NCBI GenBank assembly: GCA_903860195.1
Contig: CAIOPO010000039.1
Location: forward strand, 1 to 35,051
DNA length: 35,051 nucleotides
Reading direction: 5' to 3'
DNA from: an uncultured Opitutia bacterium
GTDB taxonomy: Bacteria; Verrucomicrobiota; Verrucomicrobiia; Opitutales; UBA953
In this document: one piece after another, positions 8,208 through 18,530 of the stretch
How the letters are laid out: every line of letters starts with the position of its first letter
Numbering within the stretch: position 1 is the stretch's first letter
Made by a program: the position numbers and the translations under genes
Notes under the pieces: generated by a model
Told to the model about the DNA's origin: nothing
What the model saw: the letters and a program-made list of their open reading frames with translations, nothing else
The model's database searches: none

Positions 8208-8828
8208 TCACTTGCCCGCCACGTAGGCGAGGCCGTTGGCGGTCTTGTTCACGGCGCCGTCGTCGCCCAGGAGGTCGGCGATGGGATCCCACTTGCCGTT
8301 GATGAGTCCGTCACGGGCGGCGGCGGGAATGGTCGCCTTCCAGGAGCGGCCTTCGCAGGAGACCTTGAGGCCTTCGACGTCGACGGTGACCTCGACGCCG
8401 GGCTGCTTCTGCACGAGGGCGGTCAGTTCGGCCAGGTCATCCTTGGAGAGGGAGAGGCAGGGGACGCCGAGGGCGGTCGAATTGCCGAAGAAGATCTCGG
8501 CGAAGCTTCCGCCGACGATGGCGGTGAAGCCGAAACGCCAGATGGACTGCGGGGCATGCTCACGGGAGCTGCCGCAGCCGAAGTTGAAACCGACCACCAT
8601 CACGCCCTTCTTGGCCTTGGAGACCGCCGCGGCCTCGGGGGTGTTGAGGGGATGCGCGCGCTCCTTGCCGTCCGGACCGGTGCGTTCGTCACGGAAGGCG
8701 TGCTCGCCGAGTCCGTCGAAGGTCACGCACCGCAGGAAGCGGGCGGGAATGATGCGGTCCGTGTCGATGTCGTCTCCGGGCACGGCGACGGCGGAGGCGC
8801 GGACGAGGGTGATCTTGGCGAGGGACAT
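8208..8828 (-). CDS. leuD: 3-isopropylmalate dehydratase, small subunit
   Basis: A 206-residue aconitase swivel-domain protein. It shows DDIDTDRIIPARFL near the N-terminus and VGFNFGCGSSREHAPQSIW, the serine loop binding the substrate carboxylate, at about residues 77-96. It works with LeuC to isomerise 2-isopropylmalate to 3-isopropylmalate in leucine synthesis. It is the last gene of the leuC-orf-leuD operon and starts 5 nt after the stop of the small unknown gene. Confidence 0.95.
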   Translation of the reverse strand: MSLAKITLVRASAVAVPGDDIDTDRIIPARFLRCVTFDGLGEHAFRDERTGPDGKERAHPLNTPEAAAVSKAKKGVMVVGFNFGCGSSREHAPQSIWRFGFTAIVGGSFAEIFFGNSTALGVPCLSLSKDDLAELTALVQKQPGVEVTVDVEGLKVSCEGRSWKATIPAAARDGLINGKWDPIADLLGDDGAVNKTANGLAYVAGK

Positions 8829-8833
8829 GGTGA

Positions 8834-9120
8834 TCAGGAAAGGGACGCGGGGATGAAACGAACGGGCATGGGCACGGCGGCGACGAGGGAATCCCGCCTG
8901 GCCCGCGCGACCGAGGGGGGAAGTCCGGACTCGGTGACGAAAACCGCCCTGCCCTCCACCACGGCCGGGACGGTCAGCGGACAGACGGGCTTGCCGTCAT
9001 GAAGGGCGTCGACGGAGACGTCACGGACGCAGGACAGGCCGGCCTCAAGGGCCAGACGCGCGAGCTCATCCACGCCGGAAGCGGCGCGGATGATGCCTTC
9101 GGCTGCGTCCGAGCGCTCCA

Positions 9121-9121
<1 letters not shown>
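8834..9121 (-). CDS. Unknown 95-residue protein between leuC and leuD
   Basis: An ATG at 9121 shares its A with the leuC stop (TGATG), and the stop lies 5 nt before leuD, so this gene sits tightly inside the leuCD operon. The track lists a longer ORF reaching back into leuC; the overlap codon was preferred. The product starts MERSDAAEGIIRAASGV and has a helical N-terminal half (DELARLALEAGLSCVRDV), a middle segment VCPLTVPAVVEGRAVFVTE, and an Arg-rich segment SVARARRDSLVAAVPMPVRF. It has two cysteines and no signal peptide. I do not recognise a family. It could assist LeuCD assembly, the Fe-S cluster or regulation, but that rests only on position. Confidence 0.7.
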
Positions 9122-10527
<1,406 letters not shown>

Positions 10528-10548
10528 CTTCGGTGAAGTCGAAAGGTC

Positions 10549-10576
10549 AACGTAGGAGAGGACAAATGGGGGTCAA
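10549..10576 (-). promoter_or_regulatory. Candidate leuC promoter
   Basis: On the minus strand TTGACC (10576-10571) is followed after 16 nt by TACGTT (10554-10549), 22 nt ahead of the leuC ATG. The -35 is good and the -10 weak. Confidence 0.4.
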
Positions 10577-10578
10577 TC

Positions 10579-10600
10579 CCGCAGGAGGGCCCTCCTGCGG
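10579..10600. promoter_or_regulatory. 22-bp perfect palindrome in the leuC/purU divergent region (candidate operator)
   Basis: The half-site CCGCAGGAGGG is followed directly by its exact reverse complement with no spacer. It lies between outward-facing TTGACC hexamers for leuC (minus) and purU (plus), upstream of both. It has no T run on either side, so a terminator is unlikely. A dimeric regulator binding site is the simplest reading. Confidence 0.5.
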
Positions 10601-10613
10601 CCGAGAACCGCCG

Positions 10614-10642
10614 TTGACCCGCCGCCCTGAGCCTGCCAAAAG
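10614..10642 (+). promoter_or_regulatory. Candidate purU promoter
   Basis: TTGACC at 10614-10619 is followed after 17 nt by CAAAAG (10637-10642), 12 nt ahead of the purU ATG. The -10 is poor and the leader would be short. Confidence 0.3.
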
Positions 10643-10654
10643 AGCGGGCTGCGC

Positions 10655-11509
<855 letters not shown>

Positions 11510-11568
11510 ACTCGGACCCGCTCCGGCACGGACCAGGCGGAGGAGTCCTCGCTCAATCGGCACGGAAC

Positions 11569-11592
11569 GCCCTGCTCGCAGGGCAAGTTATT
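11569..11592 (+). terminator. Weak hairpin after purU
   Basis: The stem GCCCTG-CTCG-CAGGGC is followed by AAGTTATT, 59 nt past the purU stop. The stem is short and the T run interrupted, so it is a possible terminator only. Confidence 0.35.
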
Positions 11593-11637
11593 GGCGGGCA
11601 AAGGTGTCGGAACCGGGGCCGTTAGGACTCGCCCTTC

Positions 11638-11666
11638 CGTAAGACATTCTTCTAATGAGTCTTACG
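11638..11666 (+). promoter_or_regulatory. Inverted repeat upstream of pta
   Basis: CGTAAGAC and GTCTTACG form an 8-bp perfect inverted repeat spaced by 13 nt, ending 22 nt before the pta ATG. Inside it, ATT/AAT can add three pairs around a CTTCT loop. It is notably AT-richer than its surroundings and could be an operator or an RNA hairpin controlling pta. Confidence 0.4.
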
Positions 11667-11688
11667 AACCGACCCGCCACGCAAGACC

Positions 11689-12744
11689 ATGCCGCTCATC
11701 TCCCGACTTTCCGCCCGGCTCCAGAACCACCCCAAGCGCGTCATCTTCGCCGAAGGCGCCGACCCGCGCGTGATCCAGGCGGCCCGTCAGTTCGCCACCA
11801 AGAAGCTCGGAGTGCCCGTGCTGCTGGGAGACCGGCAGCGCATCAAGCTCAACGCGGCCCGGCTGAACGTCCGCCTGGATGACATCCGCATCCTGGAGCC
11901 GGAACGGAGCGACGAACTCAAGGGCTTCGCCGAGAAGCTCGAGTCGATCCAGAAATACGGCGGCACCAACCTTCAGGGAGACCCGAAGGAGCTGGCCCTC
12001 AATCCGAACTACTTCGCATGCCTCATGGTGGCCACCGGGGGCGCCGACGCCCTCATCTCCGGGGCCACGACGCACGCGGCCTCCGGACTGCGCGCCGTGC
12101 TCCAGACCATGCCGCGCCAGTCCGGCGTGGAGACCGTGTCCTCGATGCAGATCCTTGAGTCCGAAGAGGGCCGCTTCGGTCACGAAGGCGTGCTCTTCCT
12201 CGCCGACTGCGGGGTGATTCCCGAGCCCACCTCCGCGCAGCTGGCGGACATCGCGGTCACGACCGCGGGCCTGGCGGGACACCTGACCAACTCCCGTCCG
12301 AAGGTGGCGCTGCTGGCGTTCACGACGCACGCCTCCAATCCCCGGCTGGACTCGGTCAAACGCGTCCAGGCAGCGACCGAACTGGCCCGACGCAAGGCGC
12401 GCGAACTCTCGATCGTCTGCGACATCGACGGCGAGATGCAGGCCGACGCGGCCATCAATCCCTTCGCCGCCCAGTCCAAGGAGGTCGCAGGAGCGGTGGC
12501 CGGACGCGCCAGCGTGCTGGTCTTCCCCGACCTCAACTCCGGCAACATCGCCTCCAAGCTCGCCCAGCACATCGCCGACATCCCGGCCTACGGCCAGATC
12601 CTGACGGGGCTGGAGCGCCCGGCCGCCGAGATCTCGCGCGGCGCCAGCGCCCATGACATCTTCGGGACCGCGGTCATCGTCGCCTCACAGGCCGTCGACC
12701 GGGCCTACCTCTACCCTTCCGCGACGGAAACGGGGAAGGCCTGA
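11689..12744 (+). CDS. pta: Phosphate acetyltransferase, short catalytic form
   Basis: A 351-residue PTA/PTB-family enzyme, the length of the single-domain Pta found in Bacillus and Methanosarcina. Visible segments are RVIFAEGADPRVIQAA, ADALISGATTHAASGLRAVLQ (CoA/phosphate region), MQADAAINPFAAQSK and VLVFPDLNSGNIASKLAQ, all standard. It converts acetyl-CoA and phosphate to acetyl phosphate and CoA. No acetate kinase gene is in the window. A BioD-like/DRTGG gene follows 2 nt downstream. That domain pair is normally fused in front of this catalytic domain in long Pta, so the two proteins may form a complex. Confidence 0.92.
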   Translation: MPLISRLSARLQNHPKRVIFAEGADPRVIQAARQFATKKLGVPVLLGDRQRIKLNAARLNVRLDDIRILEPERSDELKGFAEKLESIQKYGGTNLQGDPKELALNPNYFACLMVATGGADALISGATTHAASGLRAVLQTMPRQSGVETVSSMQILESEEGRFGHEGVLFLADCGVIPEPTSAQLADIAVTTAGLAGHLTNSRPKVALLAFTTHASNPRLDSVKRVQAATELARRKARELSIVCDIDGEMQADAAINPFAAQSKEVAGAVAGRASVLVFPDLNSGNIASKLAQHIADIPAYGQILTGLERPAAEISRGASAHDIFGTAVIVASQAVDRAYLYPSATETGKA

Positions 12745-12746
12745 AC

Positions 12747-13892
12747 ATGGCCTCGAAGCGCAGGTTCGCCGAGAACGTGCCCGGGCTGCTGTCGCGCCCG
12801 ATGAACCGCGACACGCGCCGCATCTTCGTGGCGGCCACGCGGATGAACGACGGCAAGACGACGGCCTGCCTGGGCCTGACGGCCGCGCTGCGCTCGATGG
12901 GGCTGCACGTCGGCTACATCAAGCCGATCGCGCAGCGGGTGGTGCAGTCGGGCGACGACCAGGTCGACGAGGACACGCTGCTGATCAACGGACTGTTCGA
13001 CCTCGACGTGCCCATCGCCGCGATGTCGCCCGTCGCCATCGGACCCGACTTCACCAAGCAGTACCTGGAGAACCCCTCCGAGATCGGCCCGCAGATCACC
13101 GACCGGATCTGCCGCGCGTTCGACCGCACGGCCTACGGGAAGGACGTGGTGGTGGTCGAGGGCTCCGGCCATGCCGGGGTGGGATCGGTGTTCGGAGCCT
13201 CGAACGCCGACAATGCGCGCGTGCTCGGCTCCAAGGCGCTGCTCGTCGCCGCCGGCGGCATCGGCAAGCCGGTGGATGAGATCGCGCTCAACAAGGCGCT
13301 CTTCGACCAGGCGGGGGTCCAGGTGATCGGCGCCATCCTCAACAAGGTGATGCCGGACAAGCTGGAGTTCATCCGGGACTTCGCCGGGCGCGGACTCAAA
13401 AGGCTCGGCGTGCCGCTGCTGGGCGTGGTGCCGCTGCAGGAGACCCTCGCCTACCCCAATCTCGACCAGGTCGCCGAGGAGACGCGCGCGCGCTGGATTC
13501 ACCGCCCGCCGGGCCTGCGGCGGGTCAGGCGGGTGATCATCGGCGCGATGTCCGCCCGGCGCGCGGCGGAATACCTCAGGACGGCGGGCACGCTCGTCAT
13601 CGTCCCCGGAGACCGCGAGGACCTGCTCGAGGCGCTGGTGGCCGACGCCGGAGTCCGCGGGCTGGCCGGCGTGATCCTCTCGAACGGACTGCTGCCCGGC
13701 GAGGAGACGCTCCGGAGGCTCAAGGAGGCCGGCCTGGCCCTCGCCTCCGCCGAGACGGAATCCTTCGCGGTCACCGCCCGGATCAACAACATGACGGTCA
13801 AGACGATGAGCCAGGACTCCGACAAGATCCCGATCATCGAGAGGATGATCCGGGAGTCGGTCGACATCCCGTCGCTGCTCCGCTCGCTCTAA
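12747..13892 (+). CDS. BioD-like P-loop / DRTGG-domain protein (stand-alone Pta regulatory half)
   Basis: A 381-residue protein. The N-terminal half is a dethiobiotin-synthetase-like P-loop domain: AATRMNDGKTTACLGL (about residues 29-44), then VGYIKPIAQ, a segment also seen in the N-terminal domain of long Pta, and VVVVEGSGHAG. The later part, with GTLVIVPGDREDLLEAL and GVILSNGL, fits the DRTGG domain. In E. coli Pta these two domains sit before the catalytic domain and mediate allosteric control. Here they form a separate gene 2 nt after pta. Nucleotide binding is likely; a regulatory role for Pta is inferred from position and family. Its stop overlaps the convergent amidohydrolase stop. Confidence 0.8.
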   Translation: MASKRRFAENVPGLLSRPMNRDTRRIFVAATRMNDGKTTACLGLTAALRSMGLHVGYIKPIAQRVVQSGDDQVDEDTLLINGLFDLDVPIAAMSPVAIGPDFTKQYLENPSEIGPQITDRICRAFDRTAYGKDVVVVEGSGHAGVGSVFGASNADNARVLGSKALLVAAGGIGKPVDEIALNKALFDQAGVQVIGAILNKVMPDKLEFIRDFAGRGLKRLGVPLLGVVPLQETLAYPNLDQVAEETRARWIHRPPGLRRVRRVIIGAMSARRAAEYLRTAGTLVIVPGDREDLLEALVADAGVRGLAGVILSNGLLPGEETLRRLKEAGLALASAETESFAVTARINNMTVKTMSQDSDKIPIIERMIRESVDIPSLLRSL

Positions 13893-14860
13893 AGCGGACG
13901 CAGCACCTCCGCGAGCCGGGTGAAGTGCCCCTCCTCGAACCCGGCGGCCTGCTTCAGCATGCGGTCACGGGCGAGCGGATTGGGCTCGGCGGCCGCGGCA
14001 CGCCGCGCCTCCGCGGGGATCACTCCCCTCAGCCAAGGCCAGACGGCGCCCACGGGCACGGGATGATCGCTGCCGTGCAGGAAACGGTCGCGGTGCCGGC
14101 ATGCGAGGATGTCGCGCAGGACGGCGCTCCGGACGGGGCTGTTCAGCGCGCTGGTGTCGGCATGGAGACGGGGGAACTCGTCCATCATCGCGAGGAGCTC
14201 CCGGAAGTGGCCGCGGCTCCAGGGGATGCTCGAACTGGCGCCGTGCGCGGCGATCACCTTCATGCCGAGCTCGAGGGGCCGGCGCAGGATCCGGGGATCC
14301 TCAAGGGCGCGGTTGAACACGGGGACGGTGAGTTCGCCGCCGGTGTGTGAAAGCAGCGGCAGACCGCTTGCGGCCATCTTCTCCCAGAACGGCCGGTACT
14401 GCGGCAGGGAGCAGTCGACGTTCTGGCAGTTGGGCAGGAGCTTCAGCGCACGTGCGCCGAGCGAAAGGCAGCGCTCCAGCTCCTCCATCGCGCCGGGACG
14501 GCCGGGATGGATGGAGACGGCGGGCAGGAAGGCGGGGTTGCGACGACAGACGGCGAACAGATGGTCGTTGGGCACATGGAAGGACCCGAAGTCGGCGCGA
14601 CGGCCGTCATCATGGTAGACCTCGTCCTGGGCGAGCAGCAAAGCGCGGTCCAGGCCGCTGCCGGCCAGCATCGCAACGATGGAACGTTCGTATTCCTCAT
14701 CGAAGTCACGATGGTCGGCCTGCACGCGAAGGCCCGCCTCGCTCACCATGGCGCGGGCCAGCACGCGATGCCAGAGGCCGTCGAGTCTCAGCCAGCAGCC
14801 GCTGCCGGCGCCGCCGTTGCCCACGAGGTGGACGTGGCAGTCGTGGGTGAGGGCCGGCAC
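13889..14860 (-). CDS. Amidohydrolase-2 family metal-dependent hydrolase
   Basis: A 323-residue TIM-barrel hydrolase with a GTG start placed directly after the stop of the upstream gene (TGAGTG). The N-terminal metal motif HVH appears in THDCHVHLVGNG. Later elements are LLSHTGGE, VIAAHGASSS, RLHADTSALNS and FLHGSDHPVPVG, where the Asp is the expected catalytic/metal residue. The family includes decarboxylases and lactonases; the substrate cannot be told. It is the last gene of a nagB-nagA-DUF2339-amidohydrolase run, though a functional link to amino sugars is not shown. Confidence 0.82.
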   Translation of the reverse strand: MPALTHDCHVHLVGNGGAGSGCWLRLDGLWHRVLARAMVSEAGLRVQADHRDFDEEYERSIVAMLAGSGLDRALLLAQDEVYHDDGRRADFGSFHVPNDHLFAVCRRNPAFLPAVSIHPGRPGAMEELERCLSLGARALKLLPNCQNVDCSLPQYRPFWEKMAASGLPLLSHTGGELTVPVFNRALEDPRILRRPLELGMKVIAAHGASSSIPWSRGHFRELLAMMDEFPRLHADTSALNSPVRSAVLRDILACRHRDRFLHGSDHPVPVGAVWPWLRGVIPAEARRAAAAEPNPLARDRMLKQAAGFEEGHFTRLAEVLRPL

Positions 14861-17326
14861 TCAGCGGCCCTCCTTGCCGGAGAGTCTTCCGTAGACCCAG
14901 GCGACGGCGAAGAAGGCCGCCGCGAGGGCGGCGCAGGCCAGCACGCGGCCGAGGAGGTCGGTGACGTCATGGATCACGATGCGTAAGGTGACGAAAGCCA
15001 GCCCGACGAGGCCGACCATGCGCAGGGCGCGGGTGGACATGAGGTGTCCGACGAGGAAGGTCAGCATCGCCGCCACCGCCCAGCCAAGCGAAGCTGCGGC
15101 CCCGGGGAGGTCACGGAGCAGATGGAACGACGCCAGCAGCCAGAAGGAAGGCAGCAAGGCCCGCTGCGCCGCACCCCATTCACCGCTGGCCCCGGTAGAC
15201 AGGGCGATGAAACGCAGGTGCAGCGCCAGACCGACAAGCAGCACGCAGGCATGAAGGGCGTAAGGTGCGCCGAAGGACGTCTTCGGGGCGGCGGAACCCA
15301 GGAGGTCCTGCAAGAAGACCAGCAGCTGGACGAAGGCCCCGAGCACGGCACCCCATGACAGCATCGAAAGCTCGCCGCCGACTGATGCGGACGCAGAGCC
15401 GCGTCGAGTCATCCCATGGACGAACGGATGCGCCGCAGCCAATGCGACGCCGGCGCAAGCCCAGGAAAGTCCGATACGCCACGCGGCCGCCGCCTGCAGT
15501 CCGTCAGTGAGATGCCAGGCGCAAAGGAAGGAGAGGTAGCCGGCCAACATGGCGATGACGTGTCGGACGACCGCATGCGCCCCCTTCAACGCTCCCATGA
15601 CGAGGGCGGAAAGCGCCAGGACGATCAGCAGGCCGGACCAAAGCGCAGGCTCACGGTGGGATGAGCTCTGCGCCAATTCACCCCAGAAGGTGAGAATGAC
15701 CACGCTCCACAGCAAGGCGGGGACGGCGGCGAGCCGAAGCGCGGTCGACGGGAGGGCAAGACTCACCGCCAGTGCGATGAGCCACGGAACGAAGGTGAGG
15801 GAGCCGGGCTGACCGTCCTCCGTCACCAGCAGCACCAGGGCCATGGAAAGCCCACCGCAGACGGAAAGGAACGAGGCGCCGGCATAGGCGCCACGCTCCT
15901 TCTCACGCGCACCGAGAAGCACGGCGAACAGCGCGACGACGATCAGTCCGACCCAAGGTCGCGAAGGAGGGTGGACGGAGTAGGCATGGACGGAGTAGCT
16001 GAGCGCGGCGACCATCACGAAGGCCTCACTCGCCCACCGGAGCACGGAAGAAGCACTGCGGGACGCGGCCGCCAGGCTGAGTCCGCCCGCAAGGAACCAG
16101 GCAAGCCAGTCGAGACGCTGACCGTCAAGCAGCCAGGCGCCGCCGGCGGCCGCCAACCCCAAGGCGAAGGAGAGGAAGGACGAGGCGGCGACCGGCGAGA
16201 CACCCCTCTCCAAGAGGTACGCGACGCCCGCCACGCCCGCGCAAATGAAGGCCCAGACGGGACGTTCCGGCCGGCCGGAGGCGTGATTCAGCAAGGCCGT
16301 GGCCGGCAGCACGAAGGAGGCGAGCGAGAACGCGAGGCGTTCTCCTTCGGCGTGGAAATGACCGCGGCCGCGCACGAGACGCTCAGCACCCCAGTTGAAG
16401 GCGAAGGCAAGGGAGGCGGCGATGGCCACGGAGGTCGGCTCCAATCCTCCCCTCAGGAGTGCGAGTTGCGAACCGACGAGTCCGATGGCCGCGGCGGAGA
16501 ACCAGCCGGCGCGCAAAAGGAAGATCGCGCCCAGCAAGGCCACGCAGGCGACGGCCGAGCCTGACACGACGGGCGAACCAGGCAGCTCCTTGACGCCGAA
16601 GACCAGGCTGGCGGCGGAAAAGCCGGTGGCCAGCTGGGCCAGCAGGCGGTCCGACCTGGAAAGCGCGAGCCATGCGACCGCGGCGGCGGTCACAAGCTGG
16701 ACGAACACGCCCAAGGTCGGCGAATCCACGACGCGCAGCCGATCGAGCCCCTGAGAGGCCCAGGCGGAAAAATGCAGCACCGAAGCCCCCACGGCGGCCA
16801 CGACCCGCCCGAGGTCCGGACGACGCCGAGCAAGGTTGAGTCCGCCCACGAGAAGCGCCGCGCCCAGCAGCACGACTTGGGCGAGACGCAGCCAGGGGGG
16901 AAGTTCGGAGGTGAGGTTCAGCCAGATTCCCAGGAAGACGACGGCCGCCACGCCCACCAGTCCGCCGATGCGCGCCGCCCACCAGGCTCCGAGCGCGCTC
17001 TCTCCGGCAAGTCCGACGGGCGGCAGGACGCCCATCTCGCGAAGACGGACGACGAGAGGCGACGGCGCTTCCGGCAGAGGCGGCTTGCGGGGTGGCAAGG
17101 GCGGCGGCGTAGCGAGCGGAGCGGCCGCAGGCGCAGGCTGCACGACGGCAGGCGACGCCTCGGCGGCAGGCCGGGGAGTCTGAACGGGAGTCCGTGACCT
17201 GAGCTCTTCGACCTGCTTGCCCAGCCGCTGAACTCTGACCAAGAGGTAGACGAGCAGCACGGGCACCGAGACGATGGCCAGCGAAAGCAGCAGCTCGAGC
17301 ATTTGGGCCAGTTCGCGGGGCAGCAT
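14861..17326 (-). CDS. DUF2339-type polytopic membrane protein
   Basis: An 821-residue protein. An N-terminal helix (LLLSLAIVSVPVLLVYLLV, residues 12-30) is followed by a short coiled segment (RVQRLGKQVEELRSRT). A Pro/Ala linker of about 60 residues comes next, then more than twenty hydrophobic helices with LGIWLNLTSELPPWLRLAQ near the start of the repeat region. This architecture matches DUF2339 membrane proteins, whose role is unknown. An alternative start is M9. It lies 48 nt after nagA in the same direction. The end reads VYGRLSGKEGR, and the stop abuts the amidohydrolase GTG. Confidence 0.8.
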   Translation of the reverse strand: MLPRELAQMLELLLSLAIVSVPVLLVYLLVRVQRLGKQVEELRSRTPVQTPRPAAEASPAVVQPAPAAAPLATPPPLPPRKPPLPEAPSPLVVRLREMGVLPPVGLAGESALGAWWAARIGGLVGVAAVVFLGIWLNLTSELPPWLRLAQVVLLGAALLVGGLNLARRRPDLGRVVAAVGASVLHFSAWASQGLDRLRVVDSPTLGVFVQLVTAAAVAWLALSRSDRLLAQLATGFSAASLVFGVKELPGSPVVSGSAVACVALLGAIFLLRAGWFSAAAIGLVGSQLALLRGGLEPTSVAIAASLAFAFNWGAERLVRGRGHFHAEGERLAFSLASFVLPATALLNHASGRPERPVWAFICAGVAGVAYLLERGVSPVAASSFLSFALGLAAAGGAWLLDGQRLDWLAWFLAGGLSLAAASRSASSVLRWASEAFVMVAALSYSVHAYSVHPPSRPWVGLIVVALFAVLLGAREKERGAYAGASFLSVCGGLSMALVLLVTEDGQPGSLTFVPWLIALAVSLALPSTALRLAAVPALLWSVVILTFWGELAQSSSHREPALWSGLLIVLALSALVMGALKGAHAVVRHVIAMLAGYLSFLCAWHLTDGLQAAAAWRIGLSWACAGVALAAAHPFVHGMTRRGSASASVGGELSMLSWGAVLGAFVQLLVFLQDLLGSAAPKTSFGAPYALHACVLLVGLALHLRFIALSTGASGEWGAAQRALLPSFWLLASFHLLRDLPGAAASLGWAVAAMLTFLVGHLMSTRALRMVGLVGLAFVTLRIVIHDVTDLLGRVLACAALAAAFFAVAWVYGRLSGKEGR

Positions 17327-17374
17327 GAACGCAACCTAGGCGGTGCCGACCGCGGCTTCAACCAGCGATTCAGA

Positions 17375-18529
17375 TCAGAGCATGCGCTGCCCGCCCAGCC
17401 AGACCTGCTCCGCCCGGGGAATCGCGCGGGACCCATCCCAGCTGAACGCAAAGATATCCGCCCTTGCGCCCGGCTTCAGCTCACCCCTGCCCTTCGCCCA
17501 CCTGCCCGGATTGCGCGTGGCTAGCTTGAGCGCATCGGAGAGGGAAAGGCCGGCCTGATGCACGAGCACAGGGATAGCAGCAATGAGCGGCAGGGCCGCA
17601 CCGGCGAGATAGTTGCCGGTGCCGTCGTCGAGGCCGAGGAAGCCGTCCTCACGCAGGATGACCTTGCCGCCGACCGGAGTCACGTGGCGCCCCGCCGGCA
17701 TCCCGCCGAGGGCCACGGTGTCGGAAACGACCAGCGAGCGGTCGAGCCCCTTGGCCCGCAGCATGGTCTTCAACGCCGGGGGAACGAGGTGGTGCCCGTC
17801 GGCGATGAACATCGCGGTCAGGGCGTCATCCGCCAGCTGCGGCCAGAGCACGTTGCGCCGGCGGTCCAAGGTCGCGCTGCAGCCGTTGCCCAGGTGGGTC
17901 GACAGACGCGCCCCCGCCGCCACCGCGGCCGCCAGGGCGGCCTCGTCGGCCGAGGTGTGCCCGATCGAGACGGCGACGCCCGCAGCCGTGAGATGGCGGA
18001 CGTATTCCGGCGCCTCCGGCCAGTGGGGCGAAAGAGTCACAAGGGTGACGAGTCCGCCCGCGGCCTCCTGCCACCGGCCGAACTCCGCGACGGACGGAGG
18101 ACGCACGTGCGCGGCCGGATGCGCGCCCCGCGGCCCGTCCTCCGGAGCGATGTGCGGCCCCTCGACATGGACTCCGACGATCATCCTTGCCGCGACCGGA
18201 TCCGCCTTCACCGCTTCATGGATGGAGCGCAGGCAGCGGATCATCGCGTCCTCCGCCTGGGTGATGACGGTGGGCAGGAAGGTCGTCACGCCCACCTTGA
18301 GCATCTCAAGGCAAAGACGTGAGACTTCGGCCGGAGAAGGCTGCGACGCGTTCACGTCCTGACCCATATAACCGTTGACCTGCAGGTCCACGAGCCCGGG
18401 CGCGATCCACTGCTTCTCGCCGTGAGGCTCCTCGCGGACGGAACGGATGAGACCGTCGGCAATCTCGACGGCGACCGGGCGTGATGTCGCCGGATCGAGT
18501 CCGCGGACGGTCTGGACGGCGCCTGACAT
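17375..18529 (-). CDS. nagA: N-acetylglucosamine-6-phosphate deacetylase
   Basis: A 384-residue amidohydrolase. APGLVDLQVNGYMGQDVN marks the N-terminal metal region, VGVHVEGPHIAP carries the metal-binding Glu, VSIGHTSADE and STHLGNG carry the two histidines, and LVVSDTVALGGMPAG has the catalytic Asp. NagA removes acetate from GlcNAc-6-P to give glucosamine-6-P in amino-sugar and cell-wall recycling. The THLGNGCS segment differs from the usual THLFNAM, marking a divergent branch. Its ATG is 1 nt past the nagB stop (TGACATG), so the pair is translationally coupled. Confidence 0.88.
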   Translation of the reverse strand: MSGAVQTVRGLDPATSRPVAVEIADGLIRSVREEPHGEKQWIAPGLVDLQVNGYMGQDVNASQPSPAEVSRLCLEMLKVGVTTFLPTVITQAEDAMIRCLRSIHEAVKADPVAARMIVGVHVEGPHIAPEDGPRGAHPAAHVRPPSVAEFGRWQEAAGGLVTLVTLSPHWPEAPEYVRHLTAAGVAVSIGHTSADEAALAAAVAAGARLSTHLGNGCSATLDRRRNVLWPQLADDALTAMFIADGHHLVPPALKTMLRAKGLDRSLVVSDTVALGGMPAGRHVTPVGGKVILREDGFLGLDDGTGNYLAGAALPLIAAIPVLVHQAGLSLSDALKLATRNPGRWAKGRGELKPGARADIFAFSWDGSRAIPRAEQVWLGGQRML

Positions 18530-18530
18530 G

